Shown here: piece by piece, positions 10,131 through 19,249 of the stretch
Numbering within the stretch: position 1 is the first letter of the stretch
Layout of the letters: every line of letters starts with the position of its first letter
Source of the DNA: Agrococcus baldri
Lineage (GTDB): Bacteria; Actinomycetota; Actinomycetes; Actinomycetales; Microbacteriaceae
Assembly: GCA_007988785.1 (NCBI GenBank)
Contig: BJUU01000011.1
Location: 41,363 to 105,362 of the forward strand
Reading direction: 5' to 3'
Length of the DNA: 64,000 nt
Notes under the pieces: generated by a model
Told to the model about the DNA's origin: nothing
Databases searched by the model: none
What the model saw: the letters and a program-made list of their open reading frames with translations, nothing else
Translations under genes and position numbers: made by a program

Positions 10131-11192
10131 TCAGTCGGCGAGCGACTGGTAGGCCATGAACAGCAGACCCTCGTCGGGGCCCTCGAGGATGCGCGGCTTC
10201 GCCACGTCGTCGAGCACCACGAAGCGCAGCATCGAGCCGCGCGTCTTCTTGTCCTTGCGCATCTGCCCCAGCAGCGACTGCCAGCGCCCCACCGGGTACG
10301 TCATCGGCAGCTCGAGCGAGCCGAGGATCTCGCGGTGCCGGTCGACGACGCGCTCGGGCAGGCGGCCGGCGAGGCGAGAGAGCTCCGCCGCGAACACCAT
10401 GCCGATCGAGACGGCCGCGCCGTGCCGCCAGCGGTAGCGCTCGTTGTGCTCGATCGCATGGCCGAGCGTGTGCCCGTAGTTGAGGAACTCGCGCTCCCCC
10501 GCCTCGCGGAAGTCGTTCGCGACCACGCGCGCCTTCACCTCGATCGAGCGCGAGATCACCTCGGCGAACTCGGGCGTCGTCGGGTCGGTGGATGCCTCGA
10601 GCGAGCCCTCGAGCAGCTCGAGGATGCGCGCGTCGGCGATGAAGCCCGCCTTCACGATCTCGGCGAAGCCGGTGAGCAGCTCGTTGCGCGGCAGCGAGTC
10701 GACGAGCTCGAGATCGGCGACCACGGTCGCCGGGTGGTGGAAGGCGCCGACGAGGTTCTTGCCCTGCTCGGTGTTGATGCCCGTCTTCCCGCCGACGGCG
10801 GCGTCGACGATGCCGAGCACGCTCGTGGGCGCCTGCAGCACCCGGATGCCGCGCAGCCAGGTGGCCGCGGCGAAGCCCGCGAGGTCGGTGACGGCCCCGC
10901 CGCCCAGGCCGAGCACCGCATCCGTCCTGGTGAACTCGGCCTGCCCCATGATCTGCCACAGGAACTGCGCGACCTCGATGCGCTTGGCCGCCTCGGCGTC
11001 GGGCACCTCGGCGAGGAAGACCTCGACGTCGAGCGCGTCCTTGAGGTGGTCGGCGATGCGGCTCATGGCGGGCTGGTGCACGACCAGCAGCCGCTGCGCG
11101 TCGCCGAGGGTCTCGCGCAGGCGCTCGACCAGGATGCCCCTGCCGACGTGGACGTCGTAGGGCGCCTCGGTCTCGACGCGGATCGTGGTCAT
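10131..11192 (-). CDS. aroB: 3-Dehydroquinate synthase
   Basis: 353 residues. NAD- and zinc-dependent enzyme converting DAHP to 3-dehydroquinate. The nucleotide and substrate motifs GLGGGAVTDLAGFAAATWLR, GKTGINTEQGKNLVGAFHHP and NYGHTLGHAIEH (zinc His) are present. The ATG at 11190-11192 is chosen because conserved sequence begins there; a reading frame 16 codons longer is open but not conserved. It follows aroK by 44 bp in the aroE-aroC-aroK-aroB operon. Confidence 0.96.
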   Translation of the reverse strand: MTTIRVETEAPYDVHVGRGILVERLRETLGDAQRLLVVHQPAMSRIADHLKDALDVEVFLAEVPDAEAAKRIEVAQFLWQIMGQAEFTRTDAVLGLGGGAVTDLAGFAAATWLRGIRVLQAPTSVLGIVDAAVGGKTGINTEQGKNLVGAFHHPATVVADLELVDSLPRNELLTGFAEIVKAGFIADARILELLEGSLEASTDPTTPEFAEVISRSIEVKARVVANDFREAGEREFLNYGHTLGHAIEHNERYRWRHGAAVSIGMVFAAELSRLAGRLPERVVDRHREILGSLELPMTYPVGRWQSLLGQMRKDKKTRGSMLRFVVLDDVAKPRILEGPDEGLLFMAYQSLAD

Positions 11193-11236
11193 GGCGGTGC
11201 TCCTCGCTTCGGTGGTGGTCGTGCTCCGGTGGGCTG

Positions 11237-11779
11237 TCACAGCCCGCGCTCCTCGAGCCAGGCCTCGAGCTGGTCGACCAGCCGGGCCATGGGGGTGCGC
11301 GAGGTGTCGACGACGGTGTCGGCGAGCTCGCGGTAGATCGGGTCGCGCTCGCCCGCGATGCGGCGCCAGGCCGCGATGCCGTCGGCGACGAGCGGGCGCG
11401 CGTCGCCGACGATGCGGCGCTCGGCGGCGAGCTCGTCGACGGTGACGAGCACGACGGTGGCCTGCTCGCGCAGCAGCGCCCTGGTGCCCTCGTCGAGCAC
11501 CGCCCCGCCGCCGAGGGCGACGACGCTGCCGGGGGTGAGGGCGCGCTGCACGGCCTCGGCCTCCCAGGCGCGGAAGGCGGGCTCGCCGTGCTCGGCGAAG
11601 ATCGCCGGGATCGGGCCGTGGTCGAGGGTCACGAGCCGGTCGGTGTCGGCGAAGGTGCGGCCGATGCGCGACGCGAGCTTGCGGCCGATCGAGGTCTTGC
11701 CGGCCGCCATCGGGCCGATGAGCGCGATCGGGGGCGTCGCGCTCGCCTCGTCGCCGGGGCGCGGGCCGTCGGCGGTCAC
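11237..11779 (-). CDS. aroK: Shikimate kinase
   Basis: 180 residues. Transfers phosphate from ATP to shikimate. The P-loop GPMAAGKT is at residues 22-29; the shikimate-binding DTDRLV, the Walker-B-like LGGGAVLDE and the lid RPLVAD follow. The GTG start overlaps the aroC stop (GTGA), so translation is coupled to aroC. The first 18 residues are an unconserved Pro/Ala-rich leader. Confidence 0.95.
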   Translation of the reverse strand: MTADGPRPGDEASATPPIALIGPMAAGKTSIGRKLASRIGRTFADTDRLVTLDHGPIPAIFAEHGEPAFRAWEAEAVQRALTPGSVVALGGGAVLDEGTRALLREQATVVLVTVDELAAERRIVGDARPLVADGIAAWRRIAGERDPIYRELADTVVDTSRTPMARLVDQLEAWLEERGL

Positions 11780-13026
11780 GGGTGCCCGGCGCCCTCCGAC
11801 ACCGCGCCCTCCGGCACCGCGTGGTCCGGCACCGCGCCCTCCGGCACCGTGCGCAGCCGCTCGGGGATGGCGGCGAGGTAGGCGTCGAGGTTCCTGCGCG
11901 TCTCGGCCGCCGAGTCGCCGCCGAACTTCTCGAGCATCGCGTCGGCGAGCACGAGCGCCACCATCGCCTCGGCCACGACGCCGGAGGCCGGCACGGCGCA
12001 CACGTCGCTGCGCTGGTGGTGCGCCTGCGCCGCCTCGCCGGTGGCGGTGTCGATGGTGCGCAGCGCGCGCGGCACGGTCGCGATGGGCTTCATGCCGGCG
12101 CGCACGCGCAGCACGTCGCCGGTCGACATGCCGCCCTCGATGCCGCCTGCGCGGCCGGTGGCGCGGTGCACGCCGTCGTCGCCGACGAGCAGCTCGTCGT
12201 GCGCGACGCTGCCGCGGCGGCGCGTGGTCTCGAAGCCGTCGCCGACCTCGACGCCCTTGATCGCCTGGATGCCCATGAGCGCCTGCGCGAGGCGGCCGTC
12301 GAGCCGGCGATCCCAGTGCACGTAGGAGCCCAGCCCGGCGGGCAGGCCGTAGGCGAGCACCTCGACGATGCCGCCGAGCGTGTCGCCCGATCGGCGGGCG
12401 TCCTCGACCTCGGCGAGCATCGCCTCGCTCGTCGCGGGGTCGGCGCAGCGCAGCTCGTCGGCGTCCAGCCGGTCGACGTCGTCGGGCGTCGGCAGCGCGG
12501 CCTCGTCAGGCACGCGCACGGGGCCGATCGACAGCGTGTGGCTCACGAGCCGCACGCCCAGCTCGCCGAGGAAGGCGCGCGCGACGGCGCCGAGCGCGAC
12601 GCGGGCGGCGGTCTCGCGGGCGCTCGCGCGCTCGAGCACCGGCCGGGCCTCGTCGAAGCCGTGCTTCTGCATGCCGACCAGGTCGGCGTGGCCGGGCCGG
12701 GGCCGCGTGAGCTTCGCGGCGCGGGCGCCGGTGAGCTCGCCCTCGAGCGGTGCCGCCGACATCACGCCGGTCCACTTCGGCCACTCGGTGTTGCCGATGC
12801 GCAGCGCGACGGGGCCGCCCTGCGTGAACCCGTGGCGCACGCCGCCGGAGATCGAGAGCTCGTCCTGCTCGAACTTCATGCGCGCGCCGCGCCCGGCGCC
12901 GAGCTTGCGGCGCTGCAGGTCGGCCTGGATCTGCTCGGCGGTGATCGGCACCCCCGCAGGCAGCCCCTCGAGCACAGCGATCAGTTCGGGGCCGTGGGAT
13001 TCCCCGGCAGTCAGCCAGCGCAGCAT
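11776..13026 (-). CDS. aroC: Chorismate synthase
   Basis: 416 residues. FMN-dependent final enzyme of the shikimate pathway. It opens with [21 protein letters not shown] and keeps the signatures [30 protein letters not shown] and [17 protein letters not shown]. The last 25 or so residues are an unconserved tail built from repeats of [10 protein letters not shown], encoded by a short DNA tandem repeat near 11784-11850. It overlaps aroK. Confidence 0.96.
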   Translation of the reverse strand: MLRWLTAGESHGPELIAVLEGLPAGVPITAEQIQADLQRRKLGAGRGARMKFEQDELSISGGVRHGFTQGGPVALRIGNTEWPKWTGVMSAAPLEGELTGARAAKLTRPRPGHADLVGMQKHGFDEARPVLERASARETAARVALGAVARAFLGELGVRLVSHTLSIGPVRVPDEAALPTPDDVDRLDADELRCADPATSEAMLAEVEDARRSGDTLGGIVEVLAYGLPAGLGSYVHWDRRLDGRLAQALMGIQAIKGVEVGDGFETTRRRGSVAHDELLVGDDGVHRATGRAGGIEGGMSTGDVLRVRAGMKPIATVPRALRTIDTATGEAAQAHHQRSDVCAVPASGVVAEAMVALVLADAMLEKFGGDSAAETRRNLDAYLAAIPERLRTVPEGAVPDHAVPEGAVSEGAGHP

Positions 13027-13028
13027 GC

Positions 13029-13883
13029 CTACGATTCTTCCAGACCGGCCGTGCCGCTCCCGACCATCGCCGCCCGCATGGCCGCCGCGACGCGCGCCTC
13101 GTCGGGCAGCGCCGTCTCGATCTCGCCGAGCGCGAAGATGCGCGCCTGCAGCACGGCCTGGCCCAGCAGCATCTCGCGGCCGTCGATGACGCGCTCGGCG
13201 CCGAGGCCGGGGAGGTAGCGCGAGCCCTCCGGGCGCGCGTAGTCGGCATCGAGCAGTCGGGCGGGCGGATGCGCGAAGGCCGGCACGACCTCGGCCCCGG
13301 CCGGCAGGGTGGAGACGGCGGCGTCGACGGCGGGCAGCGGCTCGGTGAGCGGCTGCAGCGACACCGTCACGCCCAGCCGCTCCCCCAGCTCGGTCAGCCG
13401 CGCGCCCTTCGCCGGGCTGCGCAGGCCGACCGTCACGGTGCCGGCGCCGAGCTCCGCGAGGGCGAGCAGGGCCGCCTGCGCCGTGCCGCCGGCACCCACG
13501 ATGGCACCGGAGCCGACCGGACCGAGCCCCGCATCCGCGAACGACCGCACGATGCCGCCGACGTCGGTGTTCCAGCCGCGCGGTGCGGCACCCAGCAGCA
13601 GCGTGTTGACGGCGCCCGTGAGCTCGGCGCGCGCGTCGACGCTCGCGGCGAGCGCCCGCGCCTCGTGCTTGAGCGGCGCCGTCACCGAGAGCCCGAGCCA
13701 CGAGCCGTCGAGCACGTCGAGGAAGCCGGCGAGCTCGCCCGCCGCCACGAGCCGCCGCTCATAGCGCCAGTCGAGGCCCAGCTCGCGAGCCGCGGCGCCG
13801 TGCAGCGCCGGCGAGAGCGAGTGCGCGATCGGCGAGCCGACGACCGCGAGCCTGCGGGCGCCGGCACCGTCGATCCGCTGCAC
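13029..13883 (-). CDS. aroE: Shikimate dehydrogenase
   Basis: 284 residues. NADPH-dependent reduction of 3-dehydroshikimate. The substrate motif [18 protein letters not shown] is at the amino end, with the catalytic Lys in VTAPLKHEA, the nucleotide-binding [17 protein letters not shown], and [13 protein letters not shown] near the carboxy end. The start is a GTG, which lies right after the mltG stop. Two bases separate its stop from the aroC ATG. Confidence 0.95.
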   Translation of the reverse strand: MQRIDGAGARRLAVVGSPIAHSLSPALHGAAARELGLDWRYERRLVAAGELAGFLDVLDGSWLGLSVTAPLKHEARALAASVDARAELTGAVNTLLLGAAPRGWNTDVGGIVRSFADAGLGPVGSGAIVGAGGTAQAALLALAELGAGTVTVGLRSPAKGARLTELGERLGVTVSLQPLTEPLPAVDAAVSTLPAGAEVVPAFAHPPARLLDADYARPEGSRYLPGLGAERVIDGREMLLGQAVLQARIFALGEIETALPDEARVAAAMRAAMVGSGTAGLEES

Positions 13884-14969
13884 TCAGCCGCCCCAGCCGG
13901 GGTTGTCGCGCAGGAACTGCTGGAACTCCTGCACCGCGACCTGGTGCTGCTCGTAGGTCTCCGAGAACACCGTCTCGCCCGTCTCCGGGTTGATGGTCAC
14001 GAAGTACAGCCAGGGGCCCTCGGTGGGCTCGAGCACCGCGGTGATCGCCTGATCCCCCGGGGCGCCGATCGGTCCGACCGGCAGGCCGGTGTGCTGGTAG
14101 GTGTTGTACGGGTTCGTCGCGTCGGCGCGCTCGTCGCTGGTCGTGGTCACGACGTGCAGGTTGCCGGTGCCGTAGGCGACGGTGGCATCCGACTGCAGCG
14201 GCATGTTGATGTCGAGACGGTTCTGGAACACGCGTGCGACGCGGCCGAAGTCGTCGGCGAAGCGGGCCTCGCGCTGCACGAGGGCCGCGAAGGTCAGCAC
14301 GCGCTGGGCGTCGGCCTCGGCGACGCCGTGCTGCTCCAGCGCCTGGCGCTGGCGGTCGATCATCCGCTGCAGCACCTGCTCGGCCGTCACGCCCTCGTCG
14401 AAGGTGTACGTGGCGGGGAACATCCAGCCCTCGATCGTGAGCGCATCGGAGGGCAGGTCGAACCGCGCCGGGTCGTCCTTGAACGGCAGGAACTCCGACG
14501 CGGGGATGCCCAGGTCGCGCTCGAGTCGCTCGAAGACCTGCTGGAACGTGTAGCCCTCCGGCACCGTCACGCGCAGCTCGACCTTGTTCTCCGGGTCGAG
14601 GATGGCGTCGAGCGCGCCCTGCGCCGACATCTGCTGCTGCAGGCTGTAGGCGCCCGGGTGCAGCTGGATCGAGGGGTCGGCGACCAGGATGTCGGTGAAC
14701 GCCTCGGCGCTCGCGATGACGTCCTGCTCGACGAGCGTGGCTGCCACGTCGTAGCCGTTCTGCCCCGACTGGATCTGCACGGTCACGTCGCCCGTGCCCG
14801 GGCCTTCGTAGTCCTCGGGGCCACTGAAGCGCTCGGCGAGCTGCGTCGCTCCCCAGCTGACGGCGACCACGATGCCGACGATCACGACGAGCGCGATGCT
14901 CCAGCCGATGATGCGCCTGCGGGTGCGGGCCTTGCGCTCCTGGCGGGCGCGTTCGCGTCGTCCTGCCAT
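13884..14969 (-). CDS. mltG: Endolytic murein transglycosylase MltG (YceG-like)
   Basis: 361 residues. A basic cytoplasmic tail, one membrane helix (about residues 20-42, IIGWSIALVVIVGIVVAVSW), then an extracellular YceG domain. The catalytic region shows LVQREARFADDFGRVARVFQ with the conserved Glu, and ATNPYNTYQHTGLPVGPIG. MltG cleaves nascent peptidoglycan and sets glycan length. It lies between ruvX and aroE, one base and zero bases apart, in a long operon from alaS to aroB. Confidence 0.95.
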   Translation of the reverse strand: MAGRRERARQERKARTRRRIIGWSIALVVIVGIVVAVSWGATQLAERFSGPEDYEGPGTGDVTVQIQSGQNGYDVAATLVEQDVIASAEAFTDILVADPSIQLHPGAYSLQQQMSAQGALDAILDPENKVELRVTVPEGYTFQQVFERLERDLGIPASEFLPFKDDPARFDLPSDALTIEGWMFPATYTFDEGVTAEQVLQRMIDRQRQALEQHGVAEADAQRVLTFAALVQREARFADDFGRVARVFQNRLDINMPLQSDATVAYGTGNLHVVTTTSDERADATNPYNTYQHTGLPVGPIGAPGDQAITAVLEPTEGPWLYFVTINPETGETVFSETYEQHQVAVQEFQQFLRDNPGWGG

Positions 14970-14970
14970 G

Positions 14971-15447
14971 TCAGTCCTCTTCTCGCTGGGCGACAGCGTC
15001 GCCGTCCGTCAGCAGCTCGCCGGGCGCGCGCCCGGACGCGCGCTCCGAGTCGAGCGCGTGCTGCAGGATGACGACCGCGGCCGCCTGATCGATGGTGGCG
15101 CGCTGCTGGCGCGTCGACTTGCCGGATGCGCGCATGCCGGCGGACGCGGTGACGGTGGAGAGCCGCTCGTCCACGAGCCGCACGGGCAGCGCGGCTGCCA
15201 GCTGCGCCGCCATCTCGCGCGCGTCCTGCGTGCTGGGCGTGTCGCCGCCGGAGAGCGAGATGGGCAGGCCGACGACGGCCTCGACCGCACCGAGCTCGGC
15301 GGCGAGCTCGCGCAGCCGCGCCACCGGCTCGACGCTCGCGCGCTGGATGGTCTCCACGGGCGTCGCGAGCAGCCCGTCGCGGTCGCTGCGCGAGACCCCG
15401 ACGCGGGCCCTGCCCACGTCGACGCCGATCCGCACGCCCTGACGCAT
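14971..15447 (-). CDS. ruvX: RuvX/YqgF family putative pre-16S rRNA nuclease
   Basis: 158 residues. RNase-H-like fold with GVDVGRARVGVSRSD (first catalytic Asp), AVVGLPISLSGGDTPSTQ and RLVDERLSTVTA. YqgF proteins process 16S rRNA ends in E. coli; the old Holliday-junction label comes from fold similarity. It lies between alaS and mltG, a conserved actinobacterial order. Confidence 0.94.
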   Translation of the reverse strand: MRQGVRIGVDVGRARVGVSRSDRDGLLATPVETIQRASVEPVARLRELAAELGAVEAVVGLPISLSGGDTPSTQDAREMAAQLAAALPVRLVDERLSTVTASAGMRASGKSTRQQRATIDQAAAVVILQHALDSERASGRAPGELLTDGDAVAQREED

Positions 15448-15461
15448 GGTCGCGCCCCCGC

Positions 15462-18119
15462 TCAGCGGAGCAGCCCCTCGCGCACGGCGACGAGCGCCGC
15501 GGGCATCGCGGCCGCATCCTGGCCGCCGCCCTGCGCCATGTCGGGCTTGCCGCCGCCACCGCCGCCGAGCACCCCGGCAGCGGCCTTCGCGAGCGGCCCG
15601 GCAGCGTGGCCGGCGTCGCGCGCCGCCTGGTTGGTGGCGACCACCACGGCGGGCTTGCCGTCGACGGCACCGCCGACGGCGACGACCGCGGGGTCGACGC
15701 CCAGTCGCTCGCGCACCTGGCCGGCGAGCGAGCGCAGGTCGTCGGCGGAGCCGACGGCGCCCAGGTCGACGGCGGCGAGCCGCACCTCGCCGATCCGCTC
15801 AGCGGCGTCGGCGATGGGCTGCACGCGGCCGGCCAGCTGCTTCGACTCGAACTCGGCGATGCGCTTCTCCGCCGACTTCAGCGACGCGACGATCTCCTGG
15901 ATCCTGCCCGGCAGCTGCTCCTTGGGGGTCTTCAGCATCGAGGTGAGCTCGCTCACGAGCGTGCGCTCCGCGACCAGCTGCTCGAACGCATCCGCCCCCA
16001 CCGCCGCCTCGACGCGACGCGCGCTCGAGCCGACGCTCGCCTCGCTCGTGATCGAGATGAGGCCCACCTGGCTCGCGGTGCCGACGTGCGTGCCGCCGCA
16101 CAGCTCGCGCGACCACGGGCCGCCGATGTCGACCATGCGCACGGTGTCGCCGTACTTCTCGCCGAACAGCGACATGGCGCCGAGCGCCTTCGCCTCGTCG
16201 AGCGGCATCACGCGCGTCTCGACGGGCAGGTCGTCGCTGATCGCGCCGTTCGCGATGCCCTCGAGCTCCTGGCGCATGTCGGGCGACAGCGGGCTCGACC
16301 ACGAGAAGTCGAGGCGCATGTAGCCGGCCTTGTTGTACGAGCCCGCCTGCACCGCATCCGGGCCGAGCAGCTGCCGCAGCGCGGCGTGCACGAGGTGCGT
16401 CGCGGAGTGCGCGCGGTTCGCGCCGCGGCGGTAGAGCGGGTCGACGACCGCGTGCGCGACGTCGCCCACGGCGATCTCGCCGCTCGTGACGCGCACGGTG
16501 TGGCTGATGAGGCCCTGCACAGGCCGCTGCACGTCGAGCACCTCTGCCTCGAAGCCCTGGCCGACGAGCCGGCCCTGGTCGCTGTCCTGCCCGCCGGACT
16601 CGGCGTACAGCGAGGTGGCCGTGAGGATGACCTCGACCTCCTGGTCGACGCCCGCCGAGGGCACCTGGGCGCCCGCCGAGATGATGCCGATGACCTCGCC
16701 GTCGGCCTCGAGCTCGTCGTAGCCGAGGAAGGCGGTCTCGCCGCGCGCACGCAGCTCGGAGTAGACCGAGAGGTCGGCGAGCTGCCGGCGGCGCGACTTC
16801 GCATCGGCCTTCGCGCGGCTGCGCTGCTCGCTCATGAGGGTCTCGAAGCTCGAGCGGTCGACCTCGAGGCCCGCCTCCTCGGCGATCTCCATCGTCAGGT
16901 CGATCGGGAAGCCGTAGGTGTCGTGCAGCAGGAAGGCGGTCTTGCCGGGCACCGTGCGGCCCGAGTCCCTGCGCACATCCGCCATCGCGAGGTCGAGCAC
17001 CGTCGAGCCGGACTCGAGCGTCTTCAGGAACGTCTCCTCCTCGGCGATCGCCAGCCGCTCGATGCGCGGGTAGGCGTCCCGCAGCTCGGGGTAGGCGGTC
17101 GACATGGCGTCGAAGCTCGCGCGGAAGAGCGTCGGGAAGGTCGCCTCGTGCACGCCCAGCAGGCGCATGCCGCGGATCGAGCGGCGCATCAGGCGGCGCA
17201 GGATGTAGCCGCGGCCCTCGTTGCCGGGGGTGACGCCGTCGCCCATGAGCATGAGCGACGAGCGCACGTGGTCGGCGACCACGCGCATCCGCACGTCGTC
17301 CTCGTGGTCGGCGCCGTAGCTGCGGCCCGAGAGCTCGCTCGCGAGGTCGAGCACGGGCCGCACCTGGTCGATCTCGTACATGTTCGGCACGCCCTGCTTG
17401 AGGAAGGCGATGCGCTCGAGCCCCATGCCGGTGTCGATGTTCTTGCTCGGCAGCTCGCGCACGATGGTGAACTCGGTCTTCGAGCGCACGTCGGCGATCT
17501 CGTCCTGCATGAACACGAGGTTCCAGATCTCGACGTAGCGGTCGCTGCCGGTGGCGGGGCCGCCCTCGGGGCCGTACTCGGGGCCCAGGTCGTAGAAGAT
17601 CTCGGAGTCGGGGCCGGCGGGGCCGGGCTGGCCGGTCATCCAGTAGTTGTCCTCGAGTCCGAGTCGCTGGATGCGCGCGGCGGGGATGTCGGTGAGCTCG
17701 AGCCAGAGCCGCTCGGCCTCGTCATCGGTCTCGTAGACCGTCGCCCAGAGGCGGCTGGGGTCGAACGCGTAGCCGCCGTCGGCCTCGGGCCCGGTCAGCA
17801 GCGTCCAGGCGTACTCGATCGCCTCGCGCTTGAAGTAGTCGCCGAACGACCAGTTGCCGGCCATCTGGAAGAAGGTGCCGTGCCGCGGCGTGCGGCCGAC
17901 CTCCTCGATGTCATTGGTGCGGATGCACTTCTGCACGTCCGCGACGCGGGGCCAGGGGGCGGGCACCCGGCCGGAGAGGTAGGGGATGAACGGCACCATG
18001 CCGGCGATCGTGAACATGATCGCGGGGTCGTCGCTCACGAGCGACGCCGAGGGGAGGATGGTGTGGTCCCGCTGCTCGAAGTGCTTCAGGAAGCGGCTGT
18101 GGATCTCTGCGGTCTGCAT
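15462..18119 (-). CDS. alaS: Alanyl-tRNA synthetase
   Basis: 885 residues, full length. It contains the class II aminoacylation core (HTILPSASLVSDDPAIMFTIAG, residues about 18-40), the editing domain with HSATHLVHAALRQLL and CGGTHV (zinc and editing residues), and a carboxy-terminal oligomerisation domain with the Gly-rich GVLGGGGGGKPDMAQGGG. It charges tRNA-Ala. It lies downstream of a small membrane-protein gene, separated by a strong hairpin. Confidence 0.97.
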   Translation of the reverse strand: MQTAEIHSRFLKHFEQRDHTILPSASLVSDDPAIMFTIAGMVPFIPYLSGRVPAPWPRVADVQKCIRTNDIEEVGRTPRHGTFFQMAGNWSFGDYFKREAIEYAWTLLTGPEADGGYAFDPSRLWATVYETDDEAERLWLELTDIPAARIQRLGLEDNYWMTGQPGPAGPDSEIFYDLGPEYGPEGGPATGSDRYVEIWNLVFMQDEIADVRSKTEFTIVRELPSKNIDTGMGLERIAFLKQGVPNMYEIDQVRPVLDLASELSGRSYGADHEDDVRMRVVADHVRSSLMLMGDGVTPGNEGRGYILRRLMRRSIRGMRLLGVHEATFPTLFRASFDAMSTAYPELRDAYPRIERLAIAEEETFLKTLESGSTVLDLAMADVRRDSGRTVPGKTAFLLHDTYGFPIDLTMEIAEEAGLEVDRSSFETLMSEQRSRAKADAKSRRRQLADLSVYSELRARGETAFLGYDELEADGEVIGIISAGAQVPSAGVDQEVEVILTATSLYAESGGQDSDQGRLVGQGFEAEVLDVQRPVQGLISHTVRVTSGEIAVGDVAHAVVDPLYRRGANRAHSATHLVHAALRQLLGPDAVQAGSYNKAGYMRLDFSWSSPLSPDMRQELEGIANGAISDDLPVETRVMPLDEAKALGAMSLFGEKYGDTVRMVDIGGPWSRELCGGTHVGTASQVGLISITSEASVGSSARRVEAAVGADAFEQLVAERTLVSELTSMLKTPKEQLPGRIQEIVASLKSAEKRIAEFESKQLAGRVQPIADAAERIGEVRLAAVDLGAVGSADDLRSLAGQVRERLGVDPAVVAVGGAVDGKPAVVVATNQAARDAGHAAGPLAKAAAGVLGGGGGGKPDMAQGGGQDAAAMPAALVAVREGLLR

Positions 18120-18154
18120 CGGCTCAGGTCTTTCCAGCCCGCGCGGGGCCTGAC

Positions 18155-18181
18155 GAGCCCGGGCGCGGTGCGCCCGGGCTC
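18155..18181 (-). terminator. Strong hairpin upstream of alaS
   Basis: A perfect 12-bp inverted repeat (GAGCCCGGGCGC) with a 3-base loop, after the stop of the small gene at 18195 and 36 bases before alaS. No T-tract follows on the minus strand, so it may be a weak terminator or a structure in the alaS leader. Confidence 0.55.
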
Positions 18182-18194
18182 GGATCGGGTCGTG

Positions 18195-18374
18195 TCACTC
18201 GCCTCGCAGCTCGCGGTCGCGAGCCTTGTAGCCGTCCTTGACGGCGTCCGAGAACTCGCGGGAGCGGTCGTCGACACTGTCGAGGAACGCCTTGCCCTTC
18301 TCGGTCTCCTCGATGCGACGTGCGGCGAAGACGCCGATGACGACGCCGATGGCCAGGAACAGGAGCTTCTTCAC
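18195..18374 (-). CDS. Small membrane-anchored protein between rpsD and alaS
   Basis: 59 residues with a GTG start. An amino-terminal hydrophobic helix (KKLLFLAIGVVIGVFAARR, residues 2-20) is followed by a charged, helical tail rich in Glu, Lys and Asp. Small proteins of this shape, and DUF948 or DUF6167-type proteins, commonly occupy the rpsD-alaS interval in Actinobacteria. Position and composition support a real gene; the function is unknown. A GGGAC precedes the start, a weak ribosome site. Confidence 0.75.
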   Translation of the reverse strand: MKKLLFLAIGVVIGVFAARRIEETEKGKAFLDSVDDRSREFSDAVKDGYKARDRELRGE

Positions 18375-18447
18375 AGCGGGTCCCTCTCGTGTCTCGCTTG
18401 CCCCGCACCGGGTTCGGCGGCGGGGCGAGGCCCAAGTCTAACGACGA

Positions 18448-18475
18448 AGAGGGGCCGCCACCTGGCGACCCCTCT
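18448..18475 (-). terminator. Rho-independent-type terminator after rpsD
   Basis: An inverted repeat AGAGGGGTCGCC / GGCGGCCCCTCT with a 4-base loop starts 12 bases beyond the rpsD stop and is followed by TCGTCGTTAG. It separates rpsD from the next gene on the same strand. Confidence 0.75.
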
Positions 18476-18486
18476 CCTTCGGCGGA

Positions 18487-19116
18487 TCAGCGAGCTGCGT
18501 AGTACTCGACGACGAGCTGCACGTCGGCGACGATGGGCACCTCGGCGCGCTTGGGGCGGCGCACGAGGCGCGCCTGCAGGCGGTCGAGCTGGACGTCGAG
18601 GTACGGCGGCACCGGGGGCAGCACCTGGGCGTGACCGCCCGCGGCTGCGACCTGGAAGGGCTCCATGCCCTCGCTGCGCTCGTGCACGTGGATCGTCTGG
18701 CCCTCCTTCACGCGGAAGGACGGGCGGTCGACGCGCTGGCCGTCGACCATGATGTGGCGGTGCACGACGAGCTGGCGGGCCTGCGAGGTGGTGCGGGCGA
18801 AGCCGGCACGCAGCACGAGCGCGTCGAGACGCATCTCGAGCAGCTCGACGAGGTTCTCACCGGTCAGGCCGGGCTGGCGGCGCGCCTCGTTGAAGACGAT
18901 GCGCAGCTGCGCCTCGCGGAGCCCGTACTGGGCGCGCAGGCGCTGCTTCTCGCGCAGGCGGACGGCGTAGTCGCTGTCGGCCTTGCGCTTGGTGCGTCCG
19001 TGCTGGCCGGGGCCGTAGGGGCGCTTCTCGAGGTAGCGGGCGGCCTTCGGGGTGAGGGCGACGCCGAGTGCGCGCGAGAGGCGCACCTTCGAACGGGAAC
19101 GGGACTTCGTGGACAT
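18487..19116 (-). CDS. rpsD: 30S ribosomal protein S4
   Basis: 209 residues. A primary 16S rRNA binding protein that nucleates 30S assembly. The amino end lacks zinc Cys ligands, the S4 RNA-binding domain lies around residues 97-160 (MRLDALVLRAGFARTTSQAR, then VHRHIMVDGQRV), and the carboxy end is PIVADVQLVVEYYAAR. The ribosome site GAAGGAAG lies five bases before the ATG. As is common in Actinobacteria, it stands alone rather than in the alpha operon. Confidence 0.97.
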   Translation of the reverse strand: MSTKSRSRSKVRLSRALGVALTPKAARYLEKRPYGPGQHGRTKRKADSDYAVRLREKQRLRAQYGLREAQLRIVFNEARRQPGLTGENLVELLEMRLDALVLRAGFARTTSQARQLVVHRHIMVDGQRVDRPSFRVKEGQTIHVHERSEGMEPFQVAAAGGHAQVLPPVPPYLDVQLDRLQARLVRRPKRAEVPIVADVQLVVEYYAAR

Positions 19117-19184
19117 GACTTCCTTCGCTGAGTCGCTGCCGCGTGAGCGGCTGTCCCGGCCGAGTGCCGGGACCTAAGGAGGGG
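19117..19184 (-). promoter_or_regulatory. Structured leader of rpsD
   Basis: The untranslated region contains two adjacent hairpins. The stem GTCCCGGC/GCCGGGAC spans 19153-19173 and GCCGC/GCGGC spans 19138-19151. Just upstream, the minus strand carries CCTCCTTA (19175-19182), which can pair in part with the GAAGGAAG ribosome site at about 19122-19129. This could serve S4 autoregulation, but no known S4 leader class was matched. Confidence 0.4.
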
Positions 19185-19249
19185 TGCGGGCCCGGCTGCA
19201 GCTGCCGTGGCATGCTGCCGCCCGATGGGCCGTCGTCCAGACTAGCAGA

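Noticed and set aside
14971..15447. Annotating ruvX as a Holliday junction resolvase
   Set aside because: The family is better supported as a pre-16S rRNA processing nuclease; RuvC is encoded at 39376-39960.
15606..18752. A frame of about 1,000 codons antisense to alaS
   Set aside because: It is low-complexity Arg/Ala/Asp sequence with no motif; alaS occupies the opposite strand.
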